64,000 nt of DNA from NCBI RefSeq assembly GCF_024213665.1, contig NZ_JANAVP010000004.1, forward strand, positions 246,741 through 310,740. Reading direction: 5' to 3'. The notes under the pieces were generated by a model. It was not told the DNA's origin and ran no database searches. It saw nothing but the letters and a program-made list of their open reading frames with translations. Each line of letters starts with the position of its first letter. Within the stretch, counting starts at the first letter, position 1. Source of the DNA: Streptomyces sp. A3M-1-3 (GTDB taxonomy: Bacteria > Actinomycetota > Actinomycetes > Streptomycetales > Streptomycetaceae). A program made the position numbers and the translations under genes. Shown here piece by piece: positions 33,399-41,790 of this stretch.

Positions 33399-34634
33399 AT
33401 GGACATCCCCAACGACCTCCACACCGGCGAGCGGATCCGTCTCCTGCGGGAGTCACGAGGCATGTCCCGCCAGATGCTCGCCGGACTGTGCGGCCGCGGC
33501 CCCGACTGGCTCAAGAAAATCGAGTCCGGGGAACGCGACCTGCGCTCGCACGCGCTGCTCCTCCGCCTCGCTGCCGCGCTCCAGCTGACGGACGTGTCCG
33601 TCATCACCGGCCGCGCGCCCGAGGTTGCGCAGCCTGTACCGCAGGGCCGGCTGAACCACCCCGGCATGCCCGCGATCTGGGACGCGGTGATGAACCGGCG
33701 CCTCACCATCGCGTTCCCCACCACTCCGATTGACGTGACCGCGCTCCAAGGCCGCATTGACCAGACGTGGCGCCTGTGGCACACCTCCGGCCACAACCGG
33801 ACCGAGGTCGCCGCCCTGCTGCCGGACCTGATCCGCCAGGCGGAGACCGCGACCCGCACCCTCGACGGGGCCGCTCGCCGCGCCGCGCTCGCCGCGGCCT
33901 CCGACGTGTACCGGCTGACCGGACAAGCAACCGCCTACGTGGCGCCGGCCGAGCTTGCGTGGGTGGTCGCAGACCGCGCCCTGGCGGCGGCGCAGGCCGC
34001 GGACAATCCGGCCGCCATAGCTGCCGCGGCGTGGAACATGGGCAACATCCTGCGCGAGACCAGCTACCCGGAGGAAGCGCTGCGGGTGGTGACCGATGCG
34101 GCGGACCTGATCCGGCCGCAACTCGAGGACGCCCCGGACGACTGGCGCGGCATCTACGGCGCGCTCCAGCTGCACGCTGCGGTCACCGCGGCGCGGGACG
34201 GCCGGGACGGGGACGCGTGGCGGTACTGGGACGCGGGGGACCAGGTCGCGAAGAGCCTGCCCGCGTCGTACGTGCACCCGTCGACGGTGTTCGGCCGGGC
34301 GAACGTCGACTTCCATGCCGTGTCGGTGGCCACCGATCTGCGCACCTCCCGCAAGGCGCTGTCGCTGGCGGACGACATCGACCCGGACAGCATGCCGTCC
34401 GTGGAGCGCCGCGCCCGCCTGTGGGTGGAAGTCGCCCGCGGGCACCTTCAGCGCGGCGACCAGACCGCGGCCCTGCACGTAATGCAGCTCGCCCACCAGA
34501 TCGGCGCCGAAACGGTCGCGTACACCCCGTCGGCGCGGACAGCTGTGGCGGAGCTGTGGCGGCACGTACCGCGCGCCCTGCGGTCGGAGGCCGCGAAGCT
34601 CGCCGAGCAGGTCGGGGTGACAGCCGCAGGCTAG
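33399..34634 (+). CDS. XRE-family regulator with TPR-like domain (411 aa)
   Basis: N-terminal lambda-repressor-like HTH (about residues 8-65, 'IRLLRESRGMSRQMLAGLCG'), followed by about 330 residues of helical repeats consistent with TPR. Streptomyces elements often carry such sensor-regulators of the phage decision or signalling. ATG 33399 follows GAGAAGGGGCACAGC. A 9-bp inverted repeat lies just after its end. Confidence 0.75.
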   Translation: MDIPNDLHTGERIRLLRESRGMSRQMLAGLCGRGPDWLKKIESGERDLRSHALLLRLAAALQLTDVSVITGRAPEVAQPVPQGRLNHPGMPAIWDAVMNRRLTIAFPTTPIDVTALQGRIDQTWRLWHTSGHNRTEVAALLPDLIRQAETATRTLDGAARRAALAAASDVYRLTGQATAYVAPAELAWVVADRALAAAQAADNPAAIAAAAWNMGNILRETSYPEEALRVVTDAADLIRPQLEDAPDDWRGIYGALQLHAAVTAARDGRDGDAWRYWDAGDQVAKSLPASYVHPSTVFGRANVDFHAVSVATDLRTSRKALSLADDIDPDSMPSVERRARLWVEVARGHLQRGDQTAALHVMQLAHQIGAETVAYTPSARTAVAELWRHVPRALRSEAAKLAEQVGVTAAG

Positions 34635-34645
34635 GGGGACACCGT

Positions 34646-34686
34646 GGGTACCGGGTACAAACTGTCCCCCTTACCCACCGGTACCC
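34646..34686. promoter_or_regulatory. Inverted repeat GGGTACCGG / CCGGTACCC
   Basis: Perfect 9-bp arms 23 bases apart, between the XRE/TPR gene and the next small gene. GGGTAC is repeated inside the loop. Could be an operator for the adjacent regulator or a terminator; a missing U-tract favours an operator. Confidence 0.4.
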
Positions 34687-34734
34687 GCCCTACGGTGACG
34701 GCCCGTTGACGGACCGACACCCCTGGGGGACCTC

Positions 34735-34953
34735 GTGGTCACGAACCGCTGGCACGCATCACCACACCGAGCAACCACACCCAGCATCGACAGCGGCACC
34801 CGAGAGGTTCGGGTGCCGCTGTCGCTGTTCCACGTCGACAACCCGCAGGGCGACATCGACCTCGTCCTGTCCGGCGTCGAGGCGGAGCAGCTCCACGCGC
34901 GCCTCTCCCTGCTGCTGAACTCCGTCAATCTCAGCCGGGTCGGCGCCCTGTGA
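34735..34953 (+). CDS. Small conserved-looking protein (72 aa)
   Basis: GTG start; the second half has 'IDLVLSGVEAEQLHARLSLLL', a compact helix-strand pattern. Stop overlaps the next GTG. Function unknown. Confidence 0.55.
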   Translation: MVTNRWHASPHRATTPSIDSGTREVRVPLSLFHVDNPQGDIDLVLSGVEAEQLHARLSLLLNSVNLSRVGAL

Positions 34954-35123
34954 ACCGCAGCGCAACGGCCCCCCGTCCCTACACGGCACCGGCCTGCCGC
35001 CTCGGCGAGCACCGGGAATGCCACGGACCGGCGGCCGTGCGACTGCCCGGCGCGCGTCGCGTGGAAGCCCCGGTGGAGACGCTGCGCTGCGGCTGCACCT
35101 GCCACACCGGGAGGCACCGGTGA
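34950..35123 (+). CDS. Small Cys/His-rich protein (57 aa)
   Basis: GTG 34950 overlaps the previous stop; TGA 35,121-35,123 shares a base with the next ATG. Cysteines and histidines in 'CRLGEHRECHG' and 'RCGCTCH' probably bind zinc. Similar small proteins are common in Streptomyces elements. Confidence 0.55.
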   Translation: MNRSATAPRPYTAPACRLGEHRECHGPAAVRLPGARRVEAPVETLRCGCTCHTGRHR

Positions 35124-35299
35124 TGCCCTGCGAGACGTGCGGAACGTCCGGAGACACACGGCTGGTGGGAGCCCACCTGGCGTCGTCAACCGGCGGGAAG
35201 CCTGCATACGCGTGCCCGGCCCATGTCCGGGCGGTGAAGGAGCTGCTGGAGCGTGAGCTGAATGCCGCGTTCGCCGTGATCGAGGCTCCGGGCCGATGA
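35123..35299 (+). CDS. Small zinc-finger protein (58 aa)
   Basis: CxxC near the start (CETC) and CPAH in the middle suggest one zinc site, followed by a helix. ATG 35123 is coupled to the previous stop (TGATG). Confidence 0.55.
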   Translation: MPCETCGTSGDTRLVGAHLASSTGGKPAYACPAHVRAVKELLERELNAAFAVIEAPGR

Positions 35300-35370
35300 C
35301 TCCCGCCCGCGGCCGCCGCCGATCGGTCGCGGACGGGCCAGCCGCCATCACATCAACAAGGAGAACAAGC

Positions 35371-35856
35371 ATGTCCTCAGCACGCGCCTTACTGACCGAC
35401 CCGCAGTTCAACGACGTCCGCGCGACCATCCTCGACAACAACCCCGGCATGGAACCGGACCTCGCCGGCCGGATCCTGGAGCAGGCGCTCGCGTTCCTGG
35501 CGACCTGCGGCCGCTACCGGACCGCATCCATCTCGCCGTCCCGCGTCGTCGACGAGGGCTGGCACGCGCTGATCCTGCACACCAAGCTGTACGCGGACCT
35601 GTGCGCCACCCTCGGCGGATTCGTCCATCATTTCCCCGAGCGCCCCGACCCCCTCCGCCAGACTCAGCAGATCATCGACCGCACCACCGCCCTCATCACC
35701 CAGGCCGGCTACACGATCGACGCCGAGCTGTGGCACATCCCCACCGAGGAACTCGTGTCGGTAGCGGCGGACTGCGGGCACACCCCGCCCGGAGGCTGCG
35801 GCCCGATCGGCCCCAACCCGTCGCCCGGTCCGATGCCGAAGAACCCCGGCCAGTAG
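35371..35856 (+). CDS. Conserved Streptomyces protein with VVDEGWHALILHT motif (161 aa)
   Basis: ATG 35371 follows AAGGAGAACAAGC. The middle carries 'ISPSRVVDEGWHALILHTK' and 'HHFPE', a His/Asp-rich pattern seen in an uncharacterised actinobacterial family. The tail is Gly/Pro rich (GGCGPIGPNPSPGP). No function claimed. Confidence 0.6.
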   Translation: MSSARALLTDPQFNDVRATILDNNPGMEPDLAGRILEQALAFLATCGRYRTASISPSRVVDEGWHALILHTKLYADLCATLGGFVHHFPERPDPLRQTQQIIDRTTALITQAGYTIDAELWHIPTEELVSVAADCGHTPPGGCGPIGPNPSPGPMPKNPGQ

Positions 35857-35887
35857 CTACGCTGCGGGCACGGACAGGAGGTCACTG

Positions 35888-36013
35888 ATGGAGTGGATCA
35901 ACCCCCGCTACAAGCAGATCGTGGCGGACATCCGGGCCCGGCAGCAGGCCGAGGCGAAGGAGGGCCGGCAGACGCGGCCCTTGCGTGGGTTCATCGTCCC
36001 GCCCAAGGACTGA
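35888..36013 (+). CDS. Small basic protein (41 aa)
   Basis: ATG 35888 follows GGAGGTCACTG. Helical N-terminus, basic tail ending 'GFIVPPKD'. Function unknown. A perfect hairpin follows. Confidence 0.5.
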   Translation: MEWINPRYKQIVADIRARQQAEAKEGRQTRPLRGFIVPPKD

Positions 36014-36024
36014 GCCTCAGGGGA

Positions 36025-36057
36025 GCCCCGGCCGGCGCACATCGCGGCCGGGGCTAC
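36025..36057 (+). terminator. Hairpin terminator
   Basis: Arms AGCCCCGGCCG and CGGCCGGGGCT (11 bp) around a short loop, ending the rightmost prophage transcript. Confidence 0.65.
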
Positions 36058-36149
36058 TCACTGCCTGACGCCGGGCGGGGCTCTCCCATTGTTTTCGACC
36101 TCGTTGCGACGGACGGGCCGCGCCCGCGCGTAGAGCAGGTGTCGGACCG

Positions 36150-36386
36150 CTACTTCACGAGCTGGGAGAGGGGGACGCCGATGGCGTCGGCGATCAGGAT
36201 GAGTGAGTCCAGCAGGGGCGTTGAGTGGCCGCGCTCGATGCGTCCGTACGTGTCGCGGTCCATGCCGGTGCGTTCGGCGACGGTTTGCTGTGTGAGGTTC
36301 GCGTGGAGCCGCGCTGCCCGGATTTGGTCGCCGATCTGTCGGCGTCGGGCGAGTACCCAGTCGGGCGGCGGGGTCGAGCGTGGCAC
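36150..36386 (-). CDS. XRE-family HTH regulator (78 aa)
   Basis: GTG at 36,386. A complete helix-turn-helix of the Cro/C1 type ('IRAARLHANLTQQTVAERTG', 'DTYGRIERGHSTP', 'LILIADAIGVPLSQLV'). As the only leftward gene near the right end, next to the attachment site, it may be a lysogeny regulator or a resident gene. Confidence 0.8.
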   Translation of the reverse strand: MPRSTPPPDWVLARRRQIGDQIRAARLHANLTQQTVAERTGMDRDTYGRIERGHSTPLLDSLILIADAIGVPLSQLVK

Positions 36387-36741
36387 GGGTCCACGCTCAC
36401 GGTTTCATGATCGGAAGTATGCAGGGCAGACCCAGCATTGTGTGATCTTGGAGGGATGGGGTACAAAAACCGGACCACCCCCCTCCGCTAACGTCCGCCT
36501 TCAGGTGGCGGGTGCCGGAGCCACGGCAGGCACCCTCGCGCGAGGTCAGTCGTTCCGTCCAGATGGCGGAGCCGCGGTTCCGGGCCGCCCCGGGCCCCTA
36601 CAGTGGGGCTCGGGGCGGCGCCACATCCGGGCGTCGATTCTCCGCCGAAATTCCCCAAGAGATAGGCCAAGCGCCTTTCCCTAGATTGGTTCGGCGCGGC
36701 CAGCGAAAACCCTGGTCAGCACATCGCTAAACCTCGCACAC

Positions 36742-36786
36742 CTTCTAAGCGCTTGGCCGCAGGTTCGAGTCCTGCCGGGGGCACCA
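36742..36786 (+). tRNA. 3' fragment of tRNA-Arg(TCT), prophage attachment site (right junction)
   Basis: From the anticodon loop CTTCTAA (anticodon TCT at 36,744-36,746) onward it has full tRNA geometry: 3' anticodon strand GCGCT, variable loop TGGCC, T-arm GCAGG-TTCGAGT-CCTGC, acceptor CGGGGGC, A, CCA. The bases upstream do not pair with GCGCT, so the 5' half is missing. This is the displaced tRNA end left by site-specific integration; the intact tRNA should be at the other end. Confidence 0.75.
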
Positions 36787-36787
36787 A

Positions 36788-36813
36788 ACCTGCGGCTCGA
36801 CGAACCCGCAGGT
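36788..36813 (+). terminator. Hairpin after the tRNA fragment
   Basis: ACCTGCGG and CCGCAGGT arms around a short loop; probably the original tRNA transcript end. Confidence 0.55.
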
Positions 36814-37275
36814 CAGCAGGGCTCTCTTGCCTCGCACGTCCTGCCGACACGCCCGATCACACCGCAGGGGCAAAGTGCGTCGGCTCGTCCCAGGTAACCG
36901 GCCGGTAGCGAAAGTGCAGGTCAGGTGGTGTAGCACCACCACGCGTGCAGGGACTCCCCGGCCGCAGGTTGACGTCCTACGAGGGGCACGCCTCAAAAAG
37001 GACTGGCAGCGGCCACTCGCCTACGGAGCGTCGTCGTCGGGGTGATCAGCAAGCCATTGCAGCGCGGCGGCCTGGATCGCCTGAATCTGGTAGCGGTCGA
37101 GCACGACGCCGTCGGCCCCGTCTATGGTCCCGGTGTGTCGGTAGGCTCAGGACCGAAGTCGGTCGATCTCAGCCGCATCACCCAGTCGAGGGCTATCCTC
37201 GCCCCAGTCCGGCGGGTTGGTCATGGGCCCATGGGACAGCCACCGGGGTATCCGATCGGGCACCCCGGCGGGCTT

Positions 37276-37818
37276 TCAGGTGCCCGACTCGACCCCCGAC
37301 GTCATGTTTTCCAGGGCCACTTCGATACGGCGGTCGATCCTGTCCTGTTCCCAGGTGCGGGTGTCGATCAGCCACCACCGCTCCACCTCGATCAGATAGA
37401 GCCGGTGGTCGGCCCCGTCCTGCAGCGCCGCCTTCGGCAGCATCCACTCGGCACGTTCCCGGGTGTCCGGGAAGACGGCCTCGTAGAACAGCGGGTGGTA
37501 GTGGTCCAGGTCGGCGCCCGATATCTCCGAGCACCGCCCGGCGAACTGGGCGCCGTCGATCGCCTCGACGTCCAACCCCGCGCCGCCGCCCGTCAGAAAG
37601 AGCGATCCGCCGACCCGGGGCGAGGCCGCGAGGTCGCGGCTGTGACGGGATCCGGTCGCCGATCCGTAGACAAAGCGCAGCGGGCCGTCGAACCAGGCGT
37701 ACTCCAGTGTCGCGACCCACGGACCGTCCTCCGGCGACACCGTGGCCAGGCTCAGATACCGCGCGTTGCAGAGCAGCCGCCGGGTCCTGTCGATCAGACT
37801 GTCCAGCTCAGTGGGCAC
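37276..37818 (-). CDS. Pyridoxamine 5'-phosphate oxidase-like flavin-binding protein
   Basis: A 180-residue split-barrel protein: 'LATVSPEDGPWVATLEYAWFDG', 'FVYGSATGSRHSRDLAASPRVGGSLFL' fit PNPOx-like FMN binding proteins. Its start lies 11 bases from a CsoR-type operator shared with the divergent csoR gene, which suggests copper control. The substrate is unknown. Confidence 0.75.
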   Translation of the reverse strand: MPTELDSLIDRTRRLLCNARYLSLATVSPEDGPWVATLEYAWFDGPLRFVYGSATGSRHSRDLAASPRVGGSLFLTGGGAGLDVEAIDGAQFAGRCSEISGADLDHYHPLFYEAVFPDTRERAEWMLPKAALQDGADHRLYLIEVERWWLIDTRTWEQDRIDRRIEVALENMTSGVESGT

Positions 37819-37828
37819 CCTAACTCCT

Positions 37829-37845
37829 ATACCTGTACAGGGTAT
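37829..37845. promoter_or_regulatory. CsoR-type operator between PNPOx-like gene and csoR
   Basis: ATACCTGTACAGGGTAT, near-perfect inverted repeat with TACC/GGTA ends, 45 bases before csoR and 11 before the divergent gene. CsoR autoregulation is known in the family. Confidence 0.65.
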
Positions 37846-37889
37846 TTACGTGGCATGCTATACGCCCCCAGCCACGCCTCAGGAGAACC

Positions 37890-38171
37890 ATGAACGGCTA
37901 CGCCGGCCACAAGGACGACTACCTCAAGCGCATGCGCCGGATCGAGGGGCAGGTCCGCGGCATCGCGCGAATGATCGAGGACGACAAGTACTGCATCGAC
38001 ATACTCACGCAGGTCTCTGCCGCGACCCGGGCCTTGGAGGCGGTGGCGCTCGCCCTGCTCGACGAGCATCTGCGGCACTGCGTCGCCCAGGCGGTACAGG
38101 AGGGGGGCGACGTCAGCACCGAGAAGCTGGGCGAGGCCAGTGCCGCGATCGCGCGGCTCGTCAGGTCCTGA
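37890..38171 (+). CDS. csoR: Copper-sensing repressor CsoR
   Basis: The 93-residue DUF156 four-helix protein has Cys35, His60 and Cys64, the Cys-His-Cys set that binds Cu(I) in CsoR (Cys36, His61, Cys65 in the mycobacterial protein). CsoR represses when copper-free and leaves DNA when Cu(I) binds. ATG 37890 follows GGAGAACC. Matching operators are seen at its own promoter and at four other sites in the next 13 kb, so it is the probable controller of the whole locus. Confidence 0.9.
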   Translation: MNGYAGHKDDYLKRMRRIEGQVRGIARMIEDDKYCIDILTQVSAATRALEAVALALLDEHLRHCVAQAVQEGGDVSTEKLGEASAAIARLVRS

Positions 38172-38228
38172 CGGTCCGGCCGTCCCCGCCTGCGGACCGG
38201 GAAACGGCCTGACTGTGGCTGACGGTGG

Positions 38229-39461
38229 CTACTTGTGGTGCAGGCGGACCGGCAGCGAGGTGATGCCGTTGCCGATGAAGGTGCGCTCCGGCTCGATCCC
38301 TTCCGGCGCCACGGCGAGTTCGAGCCGCGGGAAGCGCTCGAAGAGCGCCGGCAGGGCCACCCGGGCCTCGAGGAGCGCGAGGCGCGAACCGGGGCAGAAG
38401 TGGGCGCCGAGCCCGAAGGCGATGTGGTCCTTGTCCTCGCGATCGATGTCGAAGACATCGGGAGCGTCGTGGATTCCGGGGTCGCGGCCGTGGGCTCCGT
38501 AGGCGATCAGGATCGCGTCGCCGGCCCGGATGACGACGCTCTCGCCGAGGTCAATGTCCTCGGTGGCCCAGCGCATCGGCAGATGCATGACCGGGCAGTG
38601 GATGCGCAACGACTCGTCGATCGCATGGCTCCAGCGTTCCGGGGCGGCCTGCAGGGCACGCAGCTGGTCCGGGCGGGCGAGCAGTTCGCGGACCGTGTGA
38701 TCGATGAGGTTGATGGTGGTCGTACTGCCGCCGCCGATCAGCAGGAGCAATGTGGATATCAACTCATGCTCGGTCAGCGGCTGTTCGCCGCCCTCCTCAT
38801 GGGCGGCGATGAGGAAGCTGGCCAGGTCGTCGCCCGGATCCCGGCGCTTGGTATCGATGAGGGTGTGCATCTCGGCGACCAGAGCCTGGTAGACGGCGAT
38901 CGACTCCGCCTCGGGTACGTCGGTCTCGCCGACGGCCCTGAACAAGCGGAGCACTTCCGGCCGCTGATCGGCGGGGACCCCGAACAGGTCGCAGATCATC
39001 TCGGTCGGTACGCGGTAGGAGAAGGCGTCGTGCAGGTCGACGACGGCGTCGCCCGGCTGCTGCTCCAGGTCGTCGAGGAGACGGGTGGTCAGCTTCTCCA
39101 GCTGGGACCCCATCGCGTCGACGCGCCGCGGGCTGAAGGCCGGCGTGATCAGTTTCCGCAGCCGGGCGTGCTCCTTGCCCTCGGCGGTGGCCATGGAGTC
39201 CACGTCCACCCACGGCGACAGCCAGGGCACGGAGCCCGGCTGATAGCTCGGCACGTTCTTCTTGAGGTTCCGGGAGACGCCAGGGTGCGTGAGGAGCATT
39301 CGGACGACGTCGCCCCGGGTGACCGACCACGCCCCCACCCCTTCGGGCAGCTGGACGGGAACGGCGGGCCCCATCTCGCGGAGGCGGTCGACCTGTTCGT
39401 ACATGCACCGGCCGCCGGCGCTGTCGAGCGTCGTGGTGGGCGAGGCGCTGAAGGCGATCAC
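38229..39461 (-). CDS. Cytochrome P450
   Basis: Bacterial class I P450 of 410 residues from GTG 39461 (GGCAGGGG seven bases upstream). Visible motifs: ExxR 'ESLR', the I-helix 'LLLIGGGSTTTINL' (instead of the usual AGHETT type), and the heme loop 'FGLGAHFCPGSRLA' with Cys near 356. It lies downstream of the transporter gene, and the two probably share the CsoR-controlled promoter at 41.22 kb. It may tailor the operon product or be an independent copper-induced oxidation. Confidence 0.9.
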   Translation of the reverse strand: MIAFSASPTTTLDSAGGRCMYEQVDRLREMGPAVPVQLPEGVGAWSVTRGDVVRMLLTHPGVSRNLKKNVPSYQPGSVPWLSPWVDVDSMATAEGKEHARLRKLITPAFSPRRVDAMGSQLEKLTTRLLDDLEQQPGDAVVDLHDAFSYRVPTEMICDLFGVPADQRPEVLRLFRAVGETDVPEAESIAVYQALVAEMHTLIDTKRRDPGDDLASFLIAAHEEGGEQPLTEHELISTLLLLIGGGSTTTINLIDHTVRELLARPDQLRALQAAPERWSHAIDESLRIHCPVMHLPMRWATEDIDLGESVVIRAGDAILIAYGAHGRDPGIHDAPDVFDIDREDKDHIAFGLGAHFCPGSRLALLEARVALPALFERFPRLELAVAPEGIEPERTFIGNGITSLPVRLHHK

Positions 39462-39540
39462 GTTGTAACCCCTGCCAGGTGATTGGTTCGGTGTCCGGAT
39501 CCGGTCCGGAGTGATCCGCGGGCGCGGCACAGGCTAGTGA

Positions 39541-41166
39541 TCATTTTCGTACGCTGTCATCTGCCGGCTCCGTGACGGCCGCGACTTTGTCCGGCGCACC
39601 GGGCGTCACGGCGGCCGTGCCGGTGGGTGGTACGTGGCGCAGCGCGACCGCTGCCAGAATCGCACCGACGGCGGCGACCCCGGCGGCGACGTAGGCGCCC
39701 GTGTTCAGTCCGCCGGCGAACGCGTCCCGGGAGGCCTGCAGCAGCGACTCGCCCAGCTCGCCCGGGAGTTGGCCAGCAGCGGCGATCGCACCGCCGAGGT
39801 TGTCCCTGGCAGCCTCCTCGACCTCGGCGGGCAGGCCCGCGGGCAGGCCGTCGGTGACCTCGCTGCGATACGTGGCCAAACCGATGCTGCCGACGATCGC
39901 GACACCGAGCGAGATGCCCAGGTCGTTCACGGTGGAGCTGAGGCCTCCGGCGGCGCCCGCCTTCTCCGGCGGCACGGAGCTCACGACCAGGTCGGTGGTG
40001 AGCGCCATGGACGGGGCGACGGCCGGGTACAGGACGATGAAGCTCGCGATGAGCAGCGGCAGGCCGGTGTCGCTTCCCACCTGGGTGAGCAGCAGATAGC
40101 CGACGACCTGCACGGCCAGGCCGGTGGCGATGACGTATCCGGGCCGTACCCGGCGGGCCATGACCGGCGAGAGGGTGGCCACCACGATCAGCACGAGCGC
40201 GGCGGGCAGGATCGCGAAGCCGGTCTCCAGCGGCGACAGCCCCTTCACCTGCTGCAGGAACTGGGTGAACATCAGATAGATGCCGCCGAGGCCGGTCGCC
40301 GCGAGGATGAACACGCCCAGGGCACCGCCGACGGCCCGGTTGCCGAACAGCCGCACATCGAGGAGCGGCGCCGGGGAGCGCAGCTGACGGATGACGAACA
40401 GCGCGCCGAAGACCAGGCCGATGGCGATGGCCGCGAGGCATACGGCGAGCGATTCGTCCGTGGCGATGGACTTGATGCCGTAGATGAACGGCAGCAGGGC
40501 CAAGATCAGCAGGACGGCGCTGACCAGATCGAGCCGACCCGTCTGCGACTTCTGGTGTCCGGGCAACAGGAAGGGTGCCCCGACCACCACGAGCAGCATG
40601 ACCGGTACGGCGACGAGGAAGGTCGCCCGCCAGGAGAAGGCATCGAGCAGGAGTCCGCTGAGCAGCGGGCCGAGTGCAACTCCGGCGGAAATGGCGGCGG
40701 CCCAGGCCCCGATGGCGACACCCCGCTGCCTCGGGTTCTGGAACATCCCGAAGATCAGGCCGAGGGTGGCGGGCATCTGTGCCGCGGCCGCCACACCGAG
40801 CAGGGCCCGCCAGACGATCATCATCACCGGATCGTCGGCGCTTCCGGCGACCGCCGAGACCACGCCGAACGCAGCCGCACCGATCATCAGCAGGTTCCGG
40901 TGGCCGAACCGGTCGGCCACCGTGCCCATGAGGACGAGGAGGCCGGCCATGAGGAAACCGTAGATGTCCAGGATCCACAGCGTCTGGGTGCTGCTGGGCT
41001 TCAAGTCCGCAGCGAGATAGGGAATCGCCAGGAACAGGATGGTCAGCATCATGAACAGGAGCATCGCGGGCAGCACCAGCAGGGCGAGCGCGAACCACTC
41101 CTTGCGCCCCGCGGTCGGCTCCGGGCCTCCGGCAGCCTGCTCGGGCGAATTCTTCGCCGAGGACAT
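39541..41166 (-). CDS. MFS drug/H+ antiporter, DHA2 (14-TM) family
   Basis: 541 residues with about 14 hydrophobic helices and DHA2 motifs: 'LWILDIYGFLMAGLLVLMGTVADRFGHR' in the first helices and Gly-rich 'GVALGPLLSGLLLD'. ATG 41166 follows AAAGGAG. A TTGACA / TACTTT promoter lies on this strand with a CsoR box between it and the start. An exporter for the operon product or for copper-stress compounds is likely. Confidence 0.9.
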   Translation of the reverse strand: MSSAKNSPEQAAGGPEPTAGRKEWFALALLVLPAMLLFMMLTILFLAIPYLAADLKPSSTQTLWILDIYGFLMAGLLVLMGTVADRFGHRNLLMIGAAAFGVVSAVAGSADDPVMMIVWRALLGVAAAAQMPATLGLIFGMFQNPRQRGVAIGAWAAAISAGVALGPLLSGLLLDAFSWRATFLVAVPVMLLVVVGAPFLLPGHQKSQTGRLDLVSAVLLILALLPFIYGIKSIATDESLAVCLAAIAIGLVFGALFVIRQLRSPAPLLDVRLFGNRAVGGALGVFILAATGLGGIYLMFTQFLQQVKGLSPLETGFAILPAALVLIVVATLSPVMARRVRPGYVIATGLAVQVVGYLLLTQVGSDTGLPLLIASFIVLYPAVAPSMALTTDLVVSSVPPEKAGAAGGLSSTVNDLGISLGVAIVGSIGLATYRSEVTDGLPAGLPAEVEEAARDNLGGAIAAAGQLPGELGESLLQASRDAFAGGLNTGAYVAAGVAAVGAILAAVALRHVPPTGTAAVTPGAPDKVAAVTEPADDSVRK

Positions 41167-41220
41167 CGGTTCTCCTTTCCCGGCGATCGCCCACTGGGCG
41201 TCGCGCCGGCGATGGAAATA

Positions 41221-41243
41221 TATACCCCTACCGGGTAGGTGTA
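41221..41243. promoter_or_regulatory. CsoR-type operator upstream of the MFS gene
   Basis: Core TACCCCTACCGGGTA flanked by TATA and GGTGTA. It lies just downstream of the minus-strand promoter TTGACA-N17-TACTTT (about 41,276 to 41,249), so a bound repressor would block the MFS and P450 genes. Confidence 0.7.
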
Positions 41244-41293
41244 TTGCAAAGTATGAGCACCAATCCGCCTTGTCAAGGCCAGATCAAGGACTG

Positions 41294-41309
41294 TAACCCG
41301 TAGGGGGTA
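41294..41309. promoter_or_regulatory. CsoR-type operator upstream of copZ
   Basis: TAACCCGTAGGGGGTA; the reverse strand reads TACCCCCTACGGG. It sits between a weak -35 region and a TATATT -10 at 41,314-41,319, about 75 bases before the copZ ribosome site. Confidence 0.7.
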
Positions 41310-41385
41310 GGGGTATATTTTTGGGCGCGAACAGCCCAGGGGCCGACCCTGAATCAGTGGGCCGCGAACCCTCCGGGAGGAATCC

Positions 41386-41664
41386 ACGTCGTCCTGCTGC
41401 ACCCCTGACGGCAGCTGCTCGACCACCTCGGCCGCCTCGCCCGCCACGGGGCAAGTCAGCGTCTACTCGGTTTCAGGCATGACCTGCGGCCACTGCAAGT
41501 CGGCCATCACCAAGGCCGTCGGCGACCTCGCCGACGTGCTGTCCGTGGATGTCGACGTGGACGCCGGCCAGGTCGCGGTGACGACCGCGGGAGATCCCGA
41601 CGACGCACTGATCACCAAGGTCGTCGACGACGCCGGCTACGAGCTCACCGGCCGGGCCGCCTGA
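41386..41664 (+). CDS. copZ: CopZ-like copper chaperone with ACG at the expected start
   Basis: Heavy-metal-associated fold with the Cu site GMTCGHC, then 'VDVDVDAGQVAVTT' and a C-terminal 'VVDDAGYELTGRAA'. A perfect GGGAGGA (41,376-41,382) is followed four bases later by ACG, where the frame begins T/M-SSCCTPDGSC, matching the Cys-rich N-terminus of actinobacterial CopZ relatives. No ATG, GTG or TTG occurs in frame between the upstream stop and ATG 41479, which would remove the first strand of the fold. So either ACG initiates or the start is mutated. Confidence 0.75.
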   Translation, partial: TSSCCTPDGSCSTTSAASPATGQVSVYSVSGMTCGHCKSAITKAVGDLADVLSVDVDVDAGQVAVTTAGDPDDALITKVVDDAGYELTGRAA

Positions 41665-41790
41665 CGCGGACGGGGTCAGGCCGGTCCGGCCCGGTCCGGC
41701 TCCAGCGAACCCGGGGCACAGGCCGCCGAACACGATTGTGCGGATCGGTCACGGGTCACGCTCTCGATGAGTGAGATCACGCCCGATCAT

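Larger units (their letters stand above)
36387..37275. other. Prophage/host junction without intact genes apart from the tRNA fragment
   Basis: Bases 36,387-36,741 contain the XRE promoter side and no credible frame. After the tRNA fragment a hairpin (36,788-36,813) follows. On the minus strand, 37,021 to about 37,140 encodes a 40-residue piece ('LDRYQIQAIQAAALQWLADH') with a stop just upstream and no start, probably a gene remnant. Confidence 0.5.

Noticed and set aside
36745..36996. Minus-strand 83-residue frame ending WCPRQDSNLRPSA
   Set aside because: This is the well-known artefact of translating a tRNA gene in antisense; it covers the tRNA-Arg fragment.
37890..38171. Assignment as FrmR/RcnR-type (formaldehyde or nickel) regulator instead of CsoR
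   Set aside because: The Cys35-His60-Cys64 set and copper-type neighbours and boxes match CsoR.
39634..41238. 534-residue plus-strand frame opposite the MFS gene
   Set aside because: Polar, Gln/Gly/Arg-rich antisense translation of a membrane protein gene.
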